Assembly: GCF_020080045.1 (NCBI RefSeq)
Contig: NZ_CP083451.1
Coordinates: forward strand, 2,963,001 to 3,027,000
DNA length: 64,000 nucleotides
Direction: 5' to 3'
From: Comamonas odontotermitis
GTDB taxonomy: Bacteria; Pseudomonadota; Gammaproteobacteria; Burkholderiales; Burkholderiaceae_C
Positions within the stretch are counted from its first letter, which is position 1, and each line of letters starts with the position of its first letter. Under the pieces are notes generated by a model, which worked only from the letters and a program-made list of their open reading frames with translations, searched no databases and was not told where the DNA came from. Positions 26,628 to 36,358 of this stretch are shown here, piece by piece. Position numbers and translations under genes: made by a program.

Positions 26628-27653
26628 ATGCCTACCACCGCCCCTTCTCGCTCGGCCCATTCTCGCTGGGTTCGTTGGTCACCACTTTTCTCGGCCTTGC
26701 TCACCCCTTGCCTGCTGGCAGCAGGCATGGCCACCGCCTATGCAAGCCCATCCACGCCGCGCGGCAGGCTGGCCGATATCAAGCTGGTGGACCGCACGAC
26801 GGGCCAGCCCCTGCGGCTGTACCAGCACCAGGGCGAATACTGGGTGGCGGGCCGCCCTGGCGCCAGCTATGCCGTTGATATCACCAATCGTACTGGCAGC
26901 CGCATTCTGGCGATCATCAGCGTCGATGGCGTCAATGCGCTCGACGGCAAGACGGCATCGAGCGCACCGGATGATGGCTACGTCCTCAACCCCTGGCAAA
27001 ACTGGGCCATCACCGGCTGGCGCAAAAGCCAGTCCCAGGTTGCGGCCTTCTACTTTTCGGAAAGCGAGGCGTCATACGCCAGCCGCACAGGCCGCCCTCT
27101 GGACGTAGGCGTGATCGGCGTCGCCCTGTTCCGCGAGCGCGTGCCCGAACCGGTGCGCCCGCCACCGATTGCGCGCCGCAACCCCGTGACTGAAGAACGT
27201 GCGCCAGCCCGCCTGAATGAATCGGAAAAATCCACCGCCGATGCTGCGGCCACGGCACCGCTGCCTGTGCCGCCATCCGCACCGCAGGCCTCTCCCACCG
27301 CCGTGCCGCCGCCCTCTTCACCTGCCGCAGAAAGCGCAGCCGAGACCTCTCCCGCACCCTCGTCTGCAGAGAGAGCCGCCAAGCGCGCGCCTTCAGCCAC
27401 CGCCAACGCCGAGCCACGCTCACCAAGCCTTGGCACCGGCCACGGCGCACTGGAAACCTCGCACACCCGCACGGTGGATTTCGACAGCGCCACGCAACGG
27501 CCCGAGCAGATCGTCCGGATTCGCTACGACAGCTACGCCAACCTGGTGGCCAAAGGCGTGATCCGCGAGCCTCGCCCTGCGCCTGAACGCCGCCCCGATG
27601 CCTTTCCCGCCGATGCCGAGCGCAGCTATGTGCCCGACCCACCTCGCTATTGA
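26628..27653 (+). CDS. Secreted Pro/Ala/Ser-rich protein of unknown function
   Basis: Protein of 341 residues with an N-terminal signal peptide (to about residue 40, ...AYAS). A compact domain at about 43-180 follows (DIKLVDRTTGQPLRLYQHQGEYWVAGRPG and DITNRTGSRILAIISVDG, split here), resembling a beta-sandwich. Then a ~120-residue Pro/Ala/Ser linker and a C-terminal conserved-looking end (RIRYDSYANLVAKGVI). I do not recognise a named family. It lies 112 bp before the ECF sigma gene, same strand, and could belong to that regulon. Base composition matches its neighbours. Confidence 0.75.
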   Translation: MPTTAPSRSAHSRWVRWSPLFSALLTPCLLAAGMATAYASPSTPRGRLADIKLVDRTTGQPLRLYQHQGEYWVAGRPGASYAVDITNRTGSRILAIISVDGVNALDGKTASSAPDDGYVLNPWQNWAITGWRKSQSQVAAFYFSESEASYASRTGRPLDVGVIGVALFRERVPEPVRPPPIARRNPVTEERAPARLNESEKSTADAAATAPLPVPPSAPQASPTAVPPPSSPAAESAAETSPAPSSAERAAKRAPSATANAEPRSPSLGTGHGALETSHTRTVDFDSATQRPEQIVRIRYDSYANLVAKGVIREPRPAPERRPDAFPADAERSYVPDPPRY

Positions 27654-27765
27654 TTGTGGGCAGCCATGCGCCCCGCCCTGGCACGCACCAGCCTGGGCAT
27701 GGGTTGCTGTGCGATTTTCTCCACATCGGCTCGCACTGCGCATCCGGCTTTGCATAATGGGCCCG

Positions 27766-28362
27766 ATGGTGGACGAACAACAACCCGACGAAGCGCTGAT
27801 GCTGGCCTACGCCCGCGGCCATGCCGCCGCGTTTGAGCCCCTCTACGCCCGCCACAGCCAGCGCCTGTGGCGCTATTTTTTCCGCAACACCGGCAATGCA
27901 GCCCTCGCCGATGACCTGGCCCAGGACACCTGGTTCGCCGTGGTGGATGCCGCGCCCGGCTACGAGCCCAGCGCCAAGTTCAGCACCTGGGCATTCACCC
28001 TTGCACACCACAAGCTGGTAGACCACTGGCGCCGCCACAAACCCCATGCCAGCCTCGATGAGGAAACCAGCGAAGGCATGGCACTTGCCGAGACCCTGTT
28101 TGCCAATTCCGGCTTTGATCCCGAGCGACTGCAAGGCCGCAAGGACATCGCCCGCGCCCTGCTCCACGCCCTGTCCCAATTGCCGCCCGAGCAGCGCGAA
28201 GCCTTTCTGCTGCAAGCCGAGGCCGACATGGCTGTGGCCGATATTGCCGCCGCCACCCGTGTGACCCAGGAGACCGCCAAGAGCCGCCTGCGCTACGCAC
28301 GCGCCAAGCTGCGCCAGGCCCTGAGCGCGGGCGACGAAGAACCGCAAAAGGTGCCCGCATGA
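27766..28362 (+). CDS. ECF-type RNA polymerase sigma factor
   Basis: Protein of 198 residues with sigma region 2 (ADDLAQDTWFAVVDAAPGY...FSTWAFTLAHHKLVDHWRR) and region 4 (LPPEQREAFLLQAEADMAVADIAAATRVTQETAKSRLRYARAKL, given in parts). It redirects RNA polymerase to a small regulon. A -10-like CATAAT at 27753-27758 lies 7 nt before the chosen ATG at 27766, suggesting a leaderless start; an ATG at 27757 and a GTG at 27769 are alternatives. The stop codon overlaps the start of the next gene (ATGA), so the two are translationally coupled. Confidence 0.9.
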   Translation: MVDEQQPDEALMLAYARGHAAAFEPLYARHSQRLWRYFFRNTGNAALADDLAQDTWFAVVDAAPGYEPSAKFSTWAFTLAHHKLVDHWRRHKPHASLDEETSEGMALAETLFANSGFDPERLQGRKDIARALLHALSQLPPEQREAFLLQAEADMAVADIAAATRVTQETAKSRLRYARAKLRQALSAGDEEPQKVPA

Positions 28363-29456
28363 CCGACCGCACCACGCCCCACAACGCAGCCGTGCCAGCG
28401 CCCGGCACGCCACCGGATGATCTGGTGCAGCGCTACCATGCAGCCAGCGCGGAAGACGGCAGCCCACGCGGCCCCAGCCCCGAGGCCAGTGCCCGCGTGC
28501 TGGCCTATGCCCGCGAGCAGGCCGCCCTGCGCGCCGCCAGCGACGTGCCACCTGCTCTCATGCCCGCACCAGACGCAGGCACCAATTTTGGAGGAGAGCC
28601 CGCCAATGACCGCCGCTGGCTGCGCCATGCGCTTGGCAGTCTGGCCGCCATCGGCCTGGTGGGCTGGCTCACCCTGCATCATTTGGACGAGCCCGGCGCG
28701 CCACAGCTCGACAGCCCCGCACCGGCTTCTTTGGGCGAATCCGCTCCCACGGCTTCACCATCCCCGGCAACTCAGCCCATGGCCAACGACACCATGGCAA
28801 GCAGTTCGGCAAGTGCCAGTCTGGAAGAAAAAGCGCCAACAGCGCCCACTCCAAGCGCGCCGTCAGCTGCCAAATCAGAAGCAAAATCGATGGAACGTGT
28901 AGCGCCTCCGGCTGCAAGCACCCCATCTGTGGCAGCTTCTGCTGGCGGAGGTAGTGACGGTGGTGTTGGGGCTGCAGCCTCCGCAGGCAAGGTGCAGCAG
29001 CATGCCCCTGAGCGCTCCCCTGCCATGGCTGACAGACACGCTGCCACAGCTTCAGCGACGCCCGCGCCCCCTTCAGCCGCCATGCCCGCCCCGGCAGCTC
29101 CTGTGGCGATGGCCCCACCTCCACAGCTGGAACGCCGCGCCCGGGTGAAAGAGGCAGAATCCTCCAGCAGTGCAAGTGCAGATGCCAGCATGAACGCCGA
29201 CACGGCGGCAACCAAGCGCATGGCAGAAGCTGCGCCCCCGGCTACTGCGGAACACCGCGCTGCCAATGGCAAAGCCAAACCGTTGCCCTACTGCAACCCA
29301 ACCATGTCCGCCGCAGCACAGGCCGAACAAGCGCGCCGTATCAAAGCCCGCGAAGACGCCCAGGCTGCGGGCAAGCCCTTGCCCGATCCTGCGCCGGTTT
29401 GCAAGCCGCTGCAGAACCCAGCAACGCCGCAGATCGAGCCTCTGGACAGCCGCTAG
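28359..29456 (+). CDS. Membrane protein coupled to the ECF sigma factor, anti-sigma-like
   Basis: Protein of 365 residues. An N-terminal cytoplasmic part of about 85 residues is followed by one membrane helix (HALGSLAAIGLVGWLTLHH, ~90-108). A long Ala/Pro/Ser-rich periplasmic region ends in a tail with two cysteines (KPLPYCNPTM and PAPVCKPLQNP). It overlaps the sigma gene by 4 nt. Gene order and topology fit an anti-sigma factor, although no zinc-binding HxxxCxxC motif is visible in the N-terminal part. Function is inferred from context. Confidence 0.7.
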   Translation: MTDRTTPHNAAVPAPGTPPDDLVQRYHAASAEDGSPRGPSPEASARVLAYAREQAALRAASDVPPALMPAPDAGTNFGGEPANDRRWLRHALGSLAAIGLVGWLTLHHLDEPGAPQLDSPAPASLGESAPTASPSPATQPMANDTMASSSASASLEEKAPTAPTPSAPSAAKSEAKSMERVAPPAASTPSVAASAGGGSDGGVGAAASAGKVQQHAPERSPAMADRHAATASATPAPPSAAMPAPAAPVAMAPPPQLERRARVKEAESSSSASADASMNADTAATKRMAEAAPPATAEHRAANGKAKPLPYCNPTMSAAAQAEQARRIKAREDAQAAGKPLPDPAPVCKPLQNPATPQIEPLDSR

Positions 29457-29500
29457 CCCCTATGCGGTGCAGCCTACGCCAACACGGGGTAGCCAACGGA

Positions 29501-29534
29501 AAAAGCCGCCCTGGTCTCAAAGCCAGGGCGGCTT
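29501..29534 (-). terminator. Strong hairpin terminator downstream of the DUF4148 gene
   Basis: AAGCCGCCCTGG (29503-29514) and CCAGGGCGGCTT (29523-29534): perfect 12-bp stem with an 8-nt loop. On the minus strand it ends in TTTTT, so it serves the DUF4148 gene; it also lies after the anti-sigma-like gene. Confidence 0.8.
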
Positions 29535-29625
29535 CCCATGCGCAATGCATGGAGTCTTCAGCAACCTGCGCACCATCAACAGAGGCAGGGCTTGCATGCC
29601 GGAGGCGTGTTCTGCCTCCCGGGAA

Positions 29626-29970
29626 TCAACCCCTGTAAAGGGCTTCCAGCGCCTTGCGCTCCTGCGGAGTCTGCGAGCGGAACTCGTTCACGACCTGCTC
29701 ACGGGTCTTGCCGGAGGCCACGCTGGTGTCACGCGGCGGGAAGTTGCCGCCACGGAACGCGTCGGAGCCGCCCTGCTTCACAAACGCAGCCGCTTCGGCC
29801 TGCACTTCAGCCCGGGTTCTTTCGCTCTTGAAATGCTCGGGATAGGTGACATAGCCCTTTTCCGTGGTGGTCTGGTGGATGTAGCTGTTCGCAAAAGCTG
29901 CATTGCCTGCCAGCAGCGCTGCGGCAAAAACAGACACGGCGGCGATCAGGGAAGTACGGTTCTTTCGCAT
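29626..29970 (-). CDS. DUF4148 domain-containing exported protein
   Basis: Protein of 114 residues with a Sec signal (SLIAAVSVFAAALLAGNAAFA) and the DUF4148-type C-terminus (SGKTREQVVNEFRSQTPQERKALEALYRG). Small DUF4148 proteins are common and multi-copy in Burkholderiales. They are periplasmic and of unknown function. The start at 29970 (MRKNRTS) sits directly before the signal peptide. Confidence 0.85.
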   Translation of the reverse strand: MRKNRTSLIAAVSVFAAALLAGNAAFANSYIHQTTTEKGYVTYPEHFKSERTRAEVQAEAAAFVKQGGSDAFRGGNFPPRDTSVASGKTREQVVNEFRSQTPQERKALEALYRG

Positions 29971-30107
29971 GAGGAAGTGCCTTTCAAAGGTTTGTAAACA
30001 CCTCGAAGCGAGTGCATTCGAGATGACTCCATTCTGAAAAAAACACCCTGACGGATTGCCCACCGGAAGATGACATTCTCGCCACCTGCGTGTTACAAAA
30101 AGAATAT

Positions 30108-30132
30108 ACAAACCATAGCAGCCAGCACTTTC
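30108..30132 (+). repeat. Dispersed repeat copy between DUF4148 gene and czcA
   Basis: ACAAACCATAGCAGCCAGCA then CTTTC: ATAGC, three-base spacer, CAGCACTT, close to the family core. The 240-bp gap otherwise holds the terminator at 30167-30200. Confidence 0.5.
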
Positions 30133-30166
30133 CCGGTAAACCCTGCGCCCCTTCCGATGCAGAATA

Positions 30167-30200
30167 AAAAACGCCATGCCGGGTTGGGCATGGCGTTTTT
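30167..30200 (-). terminator. Terminator of the czcCBA operon
   Basis: AAAAACGCCATGCC (30167-30180) and GGCATGGCGTTTTT (30187-30200): 14-bp perfect stem, 6-nt loop. On the minus strand it follows the czcA stop by about 10 nt and ends in a T-run; the symmetry allows action in both directions. Confidence 0.88.
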
Positions 30201-30210
30201 CATGGTGCCA

Positions 30211-33200
30211 TCAGGCCACCGGTTCTTGCTCCTTCAATTCGTCTTCCGACGGGTCACTCTTGTGCACCATGCGGTACAGCAGTGGCAACACCAGCAAAGT
30301 CAATATCGTTGATGAGAGTATCCCGCCGATCACCACGGTGGCAAGCGGGCGCTGGACCTCCGCCCCTGTGCCGGTGGCAATCGCCATCGGCACGAACCCC
30401 AGCGATGCCACCAGCGCCGTCATCAGCACAGGGCGCAGGCGAGAGAGCGCGCCGCTGTGCACGGCCTGCGGAACGCCCAGCCCTGTCTCGCGCAGGGCGC
30501 GGATCGACGAGATCATCACCAGGCCATTGAGCACGGCCACCCCCGACAGCGCGATGAACCCGATGGCCGCAGAGATTGACAGCGGAATGTCTCTCAGCCA
30601 CAGCGCCAGTATTCCGCCCGTCAGCGCAAAAGGAATGCCGGTGAAGACGACCAACCCGTCTCTCACGTTGCCAAACATGGCAAACAGCAGGGTGAAGACC
30701 AGGAGCAATGCAACGGGCACCACGATCTGCAGGCGCTGCTGAGCCGACTGCATGTTCTCGAAGGTGCCGCCCCACCGCGTCCAGTAACCCGCAGGCAAGG
30801 CAATCGCATCCAGCTCGCGCTGCGCCTGGGCGACGAACGAGCCGATGTCCCTTCCCCGCACGTTGGCACTGACCACGATGCGCCGCTTGCCGTCTTCACG
30901 GCTGACCTGGTTGGGACCCGGAGACAGGTTGAAGGAGGCCACCGAAGACAGCGGCAGGAAAGCCTGCCGGCCACCTGCCTGTTGCGGCAGTGCAATGGGA
31001 AGACGCTCCAGAGCCGCCAGATCATTGCGAATGGATTCCGGCAAGCGAACCTGGATATCGAAACGCCGGTCGCCTTCGAAGATCGTGCCCGCCTCCTGGC
31101 CACCAATGGCCGTGGCAATGGTTTGCTGCACATCGCCCAGGTTCAGTCCATAGCGCGATGCCTTCTCGCGGTCCACCTGCACGGTCAGCATGGGCAGGCC
31201 GGTGGTCTGCTCCACCTTGACTTCCGACGAGCCCGGCACTTTCTGCAGCATGGCAGCAATGCTCTGCGCGGTGCGCTCCAATACCTGCATGTCATCGCCA
31301 AAGATCTTCACGGCGACATCGCTGCGCACGCCCGAGATCAGCTCGTTGAACCGCAGTTGAATGGGTTGCGAAAACTCGTAGTTGCTGCCGGGAATCTCTT
31401 CCACCGCTTCCTGAACCGCAGCCAGCAGATCATCCCTGCTGCGGTTGGGATCGGGCCACTGTGCTTTTGGTGTGAGCATGATGTAGCCGTCCGAAATATT
31501 GGGCGGCATGGGGTCGGCCGCAATCTCGGCCGTACCGGTGCGTGCAAAGACGCGGTCGATCTCCGGAAATTTCTCCTTGAGCGTGCGCTCCAGCTGCATC
31601 TGCATGTCGAGCGACTGGGTCAAGCTCGTTCCCGGCACGCGCAGCGCCTGCACCGCAAAATCCCCTTCGTTGAGGTTGGGCGCAAATTCGCTGCCCATGC
31701 GAGACGCCAGCACCAGGCTCAGCACCACCGCCACCACGGCACCGGCAATGACGACGATGGGCATGCGCATTACGCCCCGCAGCAGCGGCTCATAGGCACT
31801 GCGCGCCCACGACATCAGGCGGTTCTCCTTCTCCGCCACCCGCGCTCCGATAAAGAGGGCAATGGCAGCGGGGATGAAGGTGATGGAGAGCACCATGGCA
31901 CCGGCCAGCGCCAGCACCACCGTCAGCGCCATGGGGTGGAACATCTTGCCCTCCACCCCGGTCAGCGCAAAGATCGGCAGGTACACCACCATGATGATGA
32001 GCTGACCAAACAGCAGCGGCCGACGCGATTCCTTGGCGGCTGCAAACACCTCCTGAAAGCGCTCGTTGCGCGTCAGCAGCCGCCCCTTGTGCTCCTGGGC
32101 ATGCGCGAGACGCCGCACGCAGTTCTCCACGATGACCACCGCCCCGTCAATGATGATGCCGAAATCCAGCGCGCCCAGGCTCATCAGGTTCGCGCTGATG
32201 CGGTAGTGCACCATGCCGGTGAAGGTAAAGAGCATGGACAGCGGAATGATGAGCGCCGTGATCAGAGCCGCGCGTATGTTGCCCAGAAAGAGGAACAGGA
32301 TCACCACCACCAGGGCAGCGCCTTCCAGCAGGTTCTTCTTGACCGTGGCGATGGCCTTTTCCACCAGGGTGGTGCGGTCGTAGACCGTGACAATCTTCAC
32401 GCCTTCGGGAAGGCTCTTGCGGATCGACTGCATCCGCTCGTCCACCGCCTTGGAGACCACGCGGCTGTTCTCGCCAATCAGCATGAAAACCGTGCCGAGC
32501 ACCACCTCGCGCCCATTGTCCGTGGCAGCCCCGGTGCGCAGCTCGCGCCCCAGTTCCACATCGGCCAGATCGCGGATGCGTATGGCCTGGCCTTGCGCCG
32601 TGCCGACGATGATCTCCTTGAGATCATCGATTCCCTTGGCCTGGCCAGGGGCGCGGATCAGGTACTGCTCACCCTGCCGCTCGATGTAGCCCGCGCCGAC
32701 ATTGGTATTGTTGTTCTGCAGCGCCGCCACGATCCGGTCCATGGAGATGCCGTAGGACCCCAGCTTTTCCGGTGAAGGGGCCACCAGGTACTCTTTCGAG
32801 AACCCGCCAATGGAATTGATTTCGGTAACGCCAGGCACGTTTCTCAGCTGCGGCTTGATGACCCAGTCCTGTATCTCGCGCAGGTCCATGGGGGTATAGG
32901 GCGTGCCGTCCGCCTTCTTTGCACCCTCTTCGGCTTCCACGGTCCACAGGTAAATCTCGCCCAGGCCTGTGGAGATGGGCCCCAGGCTGGGAGAAATGTT
33001 GGCCGGCAGCTTCTCCTTGGCCTCCTGGATGCGTTCATTGACCAGTTGCCGGGCGAAATAGATGTCGGTACCGTCCTTGAAGATGACGGTGACCTGGGAC
33101 AATCCATAACGCGACAGTGAGCGGGTCTGCTCCAGCTGCGGCAGGCCCGCCATCACAGTCTCTATCGGGTAGGTGATGCGCTGCTCGGTCTCCAGCGGAG

Positions 33201-33369
33201 AATAGCCGGGCGCCTGGGTGTTGATCTGTACCTGCACATTCGTGATGTCAGGCACTGCGTCAATCGACAGCTTCTGGTAGTTGAAAACGCCGAGAACGGC
33301 CATGGCTGCAGCGGCTACGAGAACCAGCCAGCGCTGCTCGATGGCAAAGCGGATGATGCGCTCAAACAT
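30211..33369 (-). CDS. czcA: Heavy-metal RND efflux pump, CzcA-like
   Basis: Protein of 1052 residues, a resistance-nodulation-division proton/metal antiporter of the inner membrane. The fourth membrane helix has DFGIIIDGAVVIVEN, the Asp-Asp-Glu pattern of divalent-cation (Zn/Co/Cd or Co/Ni) exporters and not the CusA (Cu/Ag) type. N-terminal MFERIIRFAIEQRW and the porter-domain and second TM block GFIALSGVAVLNGLVMIS are typical. It forms a tripartite pump with the adaptor and outer-membrane proteins encoded upstream. The gap to czcB is 14 bp. Which metal is carried is uncertain. Confidence 0.93.
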   Translation of the reverse strand: MFERIIRFAIEQRWLVLVAAAAMAVLGVFNYQKLSIDAVPDITNVQVQINTQAPGYSPLETEQRITYPIETVMAGLPQLEQTRSLSRYGLSQVTVIFKDGTDIYFARQLVNERIQEAKEKLPANISPSLGPISTGLGEIYLWTVEAEEGAKKADGTPYTPMDLREIQDWVIKPQLRNVPGVTEINSIGGFSKEYLVAPSPEKLGSYGISMDRIVAALQNNNTNVGAGYIERQGEQYLIRAPGQAKGIDDLKEIIVGTAQGQAIRIRDLADVELGRELRTGAATDNGREVVLGTVFMLIGENSRVVSKAVDERMQSIRKSLPEGVKIVTVYDRTTLVEKAIATVKKNLLEGAALVVVILFLFLGNIRAALITALIIPLSMLFTFTGMVHYRISANLMSLGALDFGIIIDGAVVIVENCVRRLAHAQEHKGRLLTRNERFQEVFAAAKESRRPLLFGQLIIMVVYLPIFALTGVEGKMFHPMALTVVLALAGAMVLSITFIPAAIALFIGARVAEKENRLMSWARSAYEPLLRGVMRMPIVVIAGAVVAVVLSLVLASRMGSEFAPNLNEGDFAVQALRVPGTSLTQSLDMQMQLERTLKEKFPEIDRVFARTGTAEIAADPMPPNISDGYIMLTPKAQWPDPNRSRDDLLAAVQEAVEEIPGSNYEFSQPIQLRFNELISGVRSDVAVKIFGDDMQVLERTAQSIAAMLQKVPGSSEVKVEQTTGLPMLTVQVDREKASRYGLNLGDVQQTIATAIGGQEAGTIFEGDRRFDIQVRLPESIRNDLAALERLPIALPQQAGGRQAFLPLSSVASFNLSPGPNQVSREDGKRRIVVSANVRGRDIGSFVAQAQRELDAIALPAGYWTRWGGTFENMQSAQQRLQIVVPVALLLVFTLLFAMFGNVRDGLVVFTGIPFALTGGILALWLRDIPLSISAAIGFIALSGVAVLNGLVMISSIRALRETGLGVPQAVHSGALSRLRPVLMTALVASLGFVPMAIATGTGAEVQRPLATVVIGGILSSTILTLLVLPLLYRMVHKSDPSEDELKEQEPVA

Positions 33370-33383
33370 GTGCTCTCCCCCGT

Positions 33384-34754
33384 TCAGTGCGCGTGCTCGG
33401 CAGAGGCCTTGCCCATCTCTGCCTTCAGCATGAAGCTGCCGTCCCTGACATACGCCTGCCCGGCTTTCAGCCCTGATTTGATTTCGACAAGGCGACCATC
33501 CGAGCGCCCCACCTGCACCACCTGCGCCTTGTAGCCGTCATCGGTGGGTACAAACACCACGCTTTCCTTGCCATCGGGCTGCTGGATCGCCTTGGCATCC
33601 ACCGCAACGGGTACCTGCGATTCTTCCGCCAGCACCTTCACATCGACAAAGAGACCAGGGCGCCACACACCTTGCGGATTGGCAAGCGCAATGCGAGCGG
33701 GAGCGGTACGCGTCTGCTCGCCGATCAACGCGCCCACATAGGCCACGCGCCCCTCAGCACTGGAGTCGAATGCCGTCGCACGCACCGTGACGGGCGAGCC
33801 CACGCGCACAAAAGGCAGTTGCGGTGCAGAGACATTCATCTCGGCCCACACCGAACTCATGTCCGAGATGGTGAAGGAGGCGGTGTTCTCCGCCACCGAC
33901 TCTCCGACCGTGAGGTGCTTCTCGACCACCACACCGGCGAGCGGCGCCCTCAGTTCATAGCGGCTGAAACCGCCAGCACCGCTGCCACCTGCGCCAGCAC
34001 CGATGGAAGACAGTTTCTGGGAGGCATTGGCCACGGCGATCTCGGCTTCCTGCAAGGATGCTCTGGCCTGCTGGTAATCCTGCTCGGCAGAGATGCGCTC
34101 CTCCCACAGCTTTTTCTCGCGGTCGTAGGTCGTTCGCGCCAGCGACAGGCGCTTTTGTGCGGTCTGCAGCTCGCTGCGCTGGTCCGAAACCGCCGCGCTC
34201 TGCACTACCGCCAGCAACTGCCCCTTGGCTACCCGCTCGCCCAGTTGCGCATGCACCGACGCCACCACGCCCGGCACCCGGGGCACCACGTGCGCGGTGC
34301 GGTCCTCGTCAAAGCGGATTTCGCCCGACAGCACCATCTCCTTGCGGATGGATGCCGCATCCGCCTGCGCCACCACAATGCCTGCCGCCTTGGCCTGCAC
34401 GGCGCTGAGCTTGACATGCCCTTCCTCCTCCTTTTCACCATGGCCCGCTTCTTCCGGCTGGGCGTTGACCGCCTGCGTGGCCTTTTTCGCGCCTCCTTCA
34501 TGGTGCTCGCCATCCTGGTGCTGGTCCGCATCCTGGTGGGCGTTTTCGGCAGCGGGCCGCTCCCCGTGGTGTTCACCATCGCCATGTGCGTGGGATTCGG
34601 CGTGCCCTGCCTCCTGCGTCTGCGCCGGAGAAGATTTTGCTGCCGGCCGCAGAATGAGTGCGCCCCCCACCATGCCGGTGGCAAGGATTGCGGCAACCGC
34701 TATCCATTGCCTGGAGGACGAGAGAGAGGCGTCGAATTTGGTTTTTTCGGACAT
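33384..34754 (-). CDS. czcB: RND efflux periplasmic adaptor, CzcB-like, His-rich N-terminus
   Basis: Protein of 456 residues with an N-terminal membrane anchor ([19 protein letters not shown]) and the adaptor fold. The lipoyl/hairpin region includes [19 protein letters not shown] and [20 protein letters not shown], and the beta-barrel part follows. Between anchor and hairpin, residues 51-85 contain nine histidines among Asp and Glu, a likely periplasmic metal-binding segment. It links CzcA to the outer-membrane channel. The start codon is 2 bp after the czcC stop. Confidence 0.92.
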   Translation of the reverse strand: MSEKTKFDASLSSSRQWIAVAAILATGMVGGALILRPAAKSSPAQTQEAGHAESHAHGDGEHHGERPAAENAHQDADQHQDGEHHEGGAKKATQAVNAQPEEAGHGEKEEEGHVKLSAVQAKAAGIVVAQADAASIRKEMVLSGEIRFDEDRTAHVVPRVPGVVASVHAQLGERVAKGQLLAVVQSAAVSDQRSELQTAQKRLSLARTTYDREKKLWEERISAEQDYQQARASLQEAEIAVANASQKLSSIGAGAGGSGAGGFSRYELRAPLAGVVVEKHLTVGESVAENTASFTISDMSSVWAEMNVSAPQLPFVRVGSPVTVRATAFDSSAEGRVAYVGALIGEQTRTAPARIALANPQGVWRPGLFVDVKVLAEESQVPVAVDAKAIQQPDGKESVVFVPTDDGYKAQVVQVGRSDGRLVEIKSGLKAGQAYVRDGSFMLKAEMGKASAEHAH

Positions 34755-34756
34755 AT

Positions 34757-36094
34757 TCAGATTCCAGTGACTGCAAGATCCACGGTGGGAGAACCCAGAA
34801 GACGGTCGATTTCCGCGCGTGCCTTGTGGGAGGCGCTGAGCTGCTCCAGCAATTGGCGCTGGCTGTCGAACAGGGTGCGCTGCGCATCCAGGGCGTCCAG
34901 AAAGCTGAACTTGCCCAGGCTGAAGCCGCGCACCGCCAGCTCGTACGCCGACTGCGCCGTCGGCACCACCTGGCTGCGCAGCAGCTGAACCTGGCTGTTG
35001 CTGCTGAGCAATTGCTGGCGCGCCGCAAACACCTGGGTCTGTATCTGCAGCCGCACGTCCTGCAGGTGTTGTTCCGCCTGGTCCACCTTGCGCAAGGCCT
35101 GCAGCTGGTTACCCTCGTTGCTGTCGAACAATGGCAGTGGAATGCTGACGCCGAACACGATCTGGTTGCGTCCCACTTCTTTGGCCCGCTTGACCCCCAG
35201 GCTGACAGTCAGATCCTGCACACGCTTGCTGCGCTCCAGGTTGGATGCTGCGCGGCTCTGCTCCAGCGCGAGGCGGGCCGTTGCAATGCCGGGGGCGCTG
35301 TTCAAAAGCGCGTCGATGTCATCAAAGTTGGGTGGCTCGGCAACCGCGGAAAAATCGCCCGTCGCCACGCCCACCTCCCGGGCCTGCCCACCCCACAGCG
35401 CGGCCAGATTCTGCTGCGCCACCAGCACATTGGAGCGCGCCTGGTTCAGCTCCAGCAGCGCATTGGCCTGCGCCACCTGCGCACGGCTGGCTTCCAGCGG
35501 AGGCACCTTGCCTGCCTCCACACGCCGGGCTGCAGCGTCTGCCGATTGCTGCGCCAGCGCATGCGTTTTGGCAGCGTAATCCACCCGCTGCTGGGCCAGC
35601 AGCAACTCATTGAACTGGCTCACCAGCTGAAACCTCAGCGCCACCTTGGCCTCCAATACGGCGCTGTTGGCAACATCCCTTTCCCGCTCGGCTACCTGGA
35701 TGCGCGCCTCGCGCTTGCCGCCCAGCTCGACCAGCTGGTTCAACTGCACCGTGCTCGAACGCGACGACGAGCGGGTGTCTTCCTGGCTGTAGGCCAGTTC
35801 GGGGTTGGGCCGTGCCTGGCTTTGCAATACAGCGCCACTGCTGGCTTCTGCGCCATGGCGTGCGGCCTGCAGTCCAGGGTTGGCAGCCAGTGCCTTGCCC
35901 CAGGCTGCAGAGAGCGTGGTTTCTGCCCGGGCCACGACAGCCGCCCCGGAAGCGCGTGCAGGCGCCTCTGGCGGAGAGGCCCAGCCAGATGCAGCTTGCG
36001 CGGGATGAACGAAGGCTGCCGCTACCAGGACGGCAAGCGAGAGCGTTTTGATATGCATTGGGCCTATGAGCCGGCCATAGAGCGGGGTCGCCAT
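34757..36094 (-). CDS. czcC: RND efflux outer-membrane channel, CzcC-like
   Basis: Protein of 445 residues of the TolC/OEP family. The signal peptide core is [17 protein letters not shown]. Two repeated helical-barrel halves follow ([29 protein letters not shown] in parts; [35 protein letters not shown]). The start at 36094 (MATPLYG) has GGAGAAG 5 nt upstream; an internal ATG at 36058 (MHIKTLS) would give a more usual signal peptide. First gene of czcCBA, divergent from the response-regulator gene. Confidence 0.88.
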   Translation of the reverse strand: MATPLYGRLIGPMHIKTLSLAVLVAAAFVHPAQAASGWASPPEAPARASGAAVVARAETTLSAAWGKALAANPGLQAARHGAEASSGAVLQSQARPNPELAYSQEDTRSSSRSSTVQLNQLVELGGKREARIQVAERERDVANSAVLEAKVALRFQLVSQFNELLLAQQRVDYAAKTHALAQQSADAAARRVEAGKVPPLEASRAQVAQANALLELNQARSNVLVAQQNLAALWGGQAREVGVATGDFSAVAEPPNFDDIDALLNSAPGIATARLALEQSRAASNLERSKRVQDLTVSLGVKRAKEVGRNQIVFGVSIPLPLFDSNEGNQLQALRKVDQAEQHLQDVRLQIQTQVFAARQQLLSSNSQVQLLRSQVVPTAQSAYELAVRGFSLGKFSFLDALDAQRTLFDSQRQLLEQLSASHKARAEIDRLLGSPTVDLAVTGI

Positions 36095-36302
36095 GTGAGC
36101 TTCTCCAGAAATCGAAGTTCGCGCACACACGCCCTGCACTTGCGCGTCCTGCCTGCACCAAAGTGCCGCTCGGACGCCCAGACGGTCTCATGCATTCGCC
36201 ATGCAATCCCAGACGGGCGCACTGTGACGTGCACTACGTCGACGAGGGTCAATGCGCGCTTGCAGGCACTCTATGAATTCGACGGCGACACGAAGCCGTC
36301 AG

Positions 36303-36326
36303 GCAGATTACAAATTTGTAATCTGC
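36303..36326 (+). promoter_or_regulatory. Perfect 24-bp palindrome, candidate metal response-regulator box
   Basis: Left arm GCAGATTACAAA, right arm TTTGTAATCTGC, perfect symmetry. The inner ATTACA-N4-TGTAAT agrees with boxes bound by CopR/CzcR-type regulators. It lies 33 bp before the regulator ATG and ~210 bp before czcC, so it could control both directions. Confidence 0.65.
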
Positions 36327-36358
36327 ATTTCTGTTTCAAATGCCAGACAATCTGCTGC

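Noticed and set aside
27010..28551. A 513-codon minus-strand frame crossing three plus-strand genes
   Set aside because: It crosses the intergenic promoter and the coupled sigma/anti-sigma junction, and its product lacks recognisable features.
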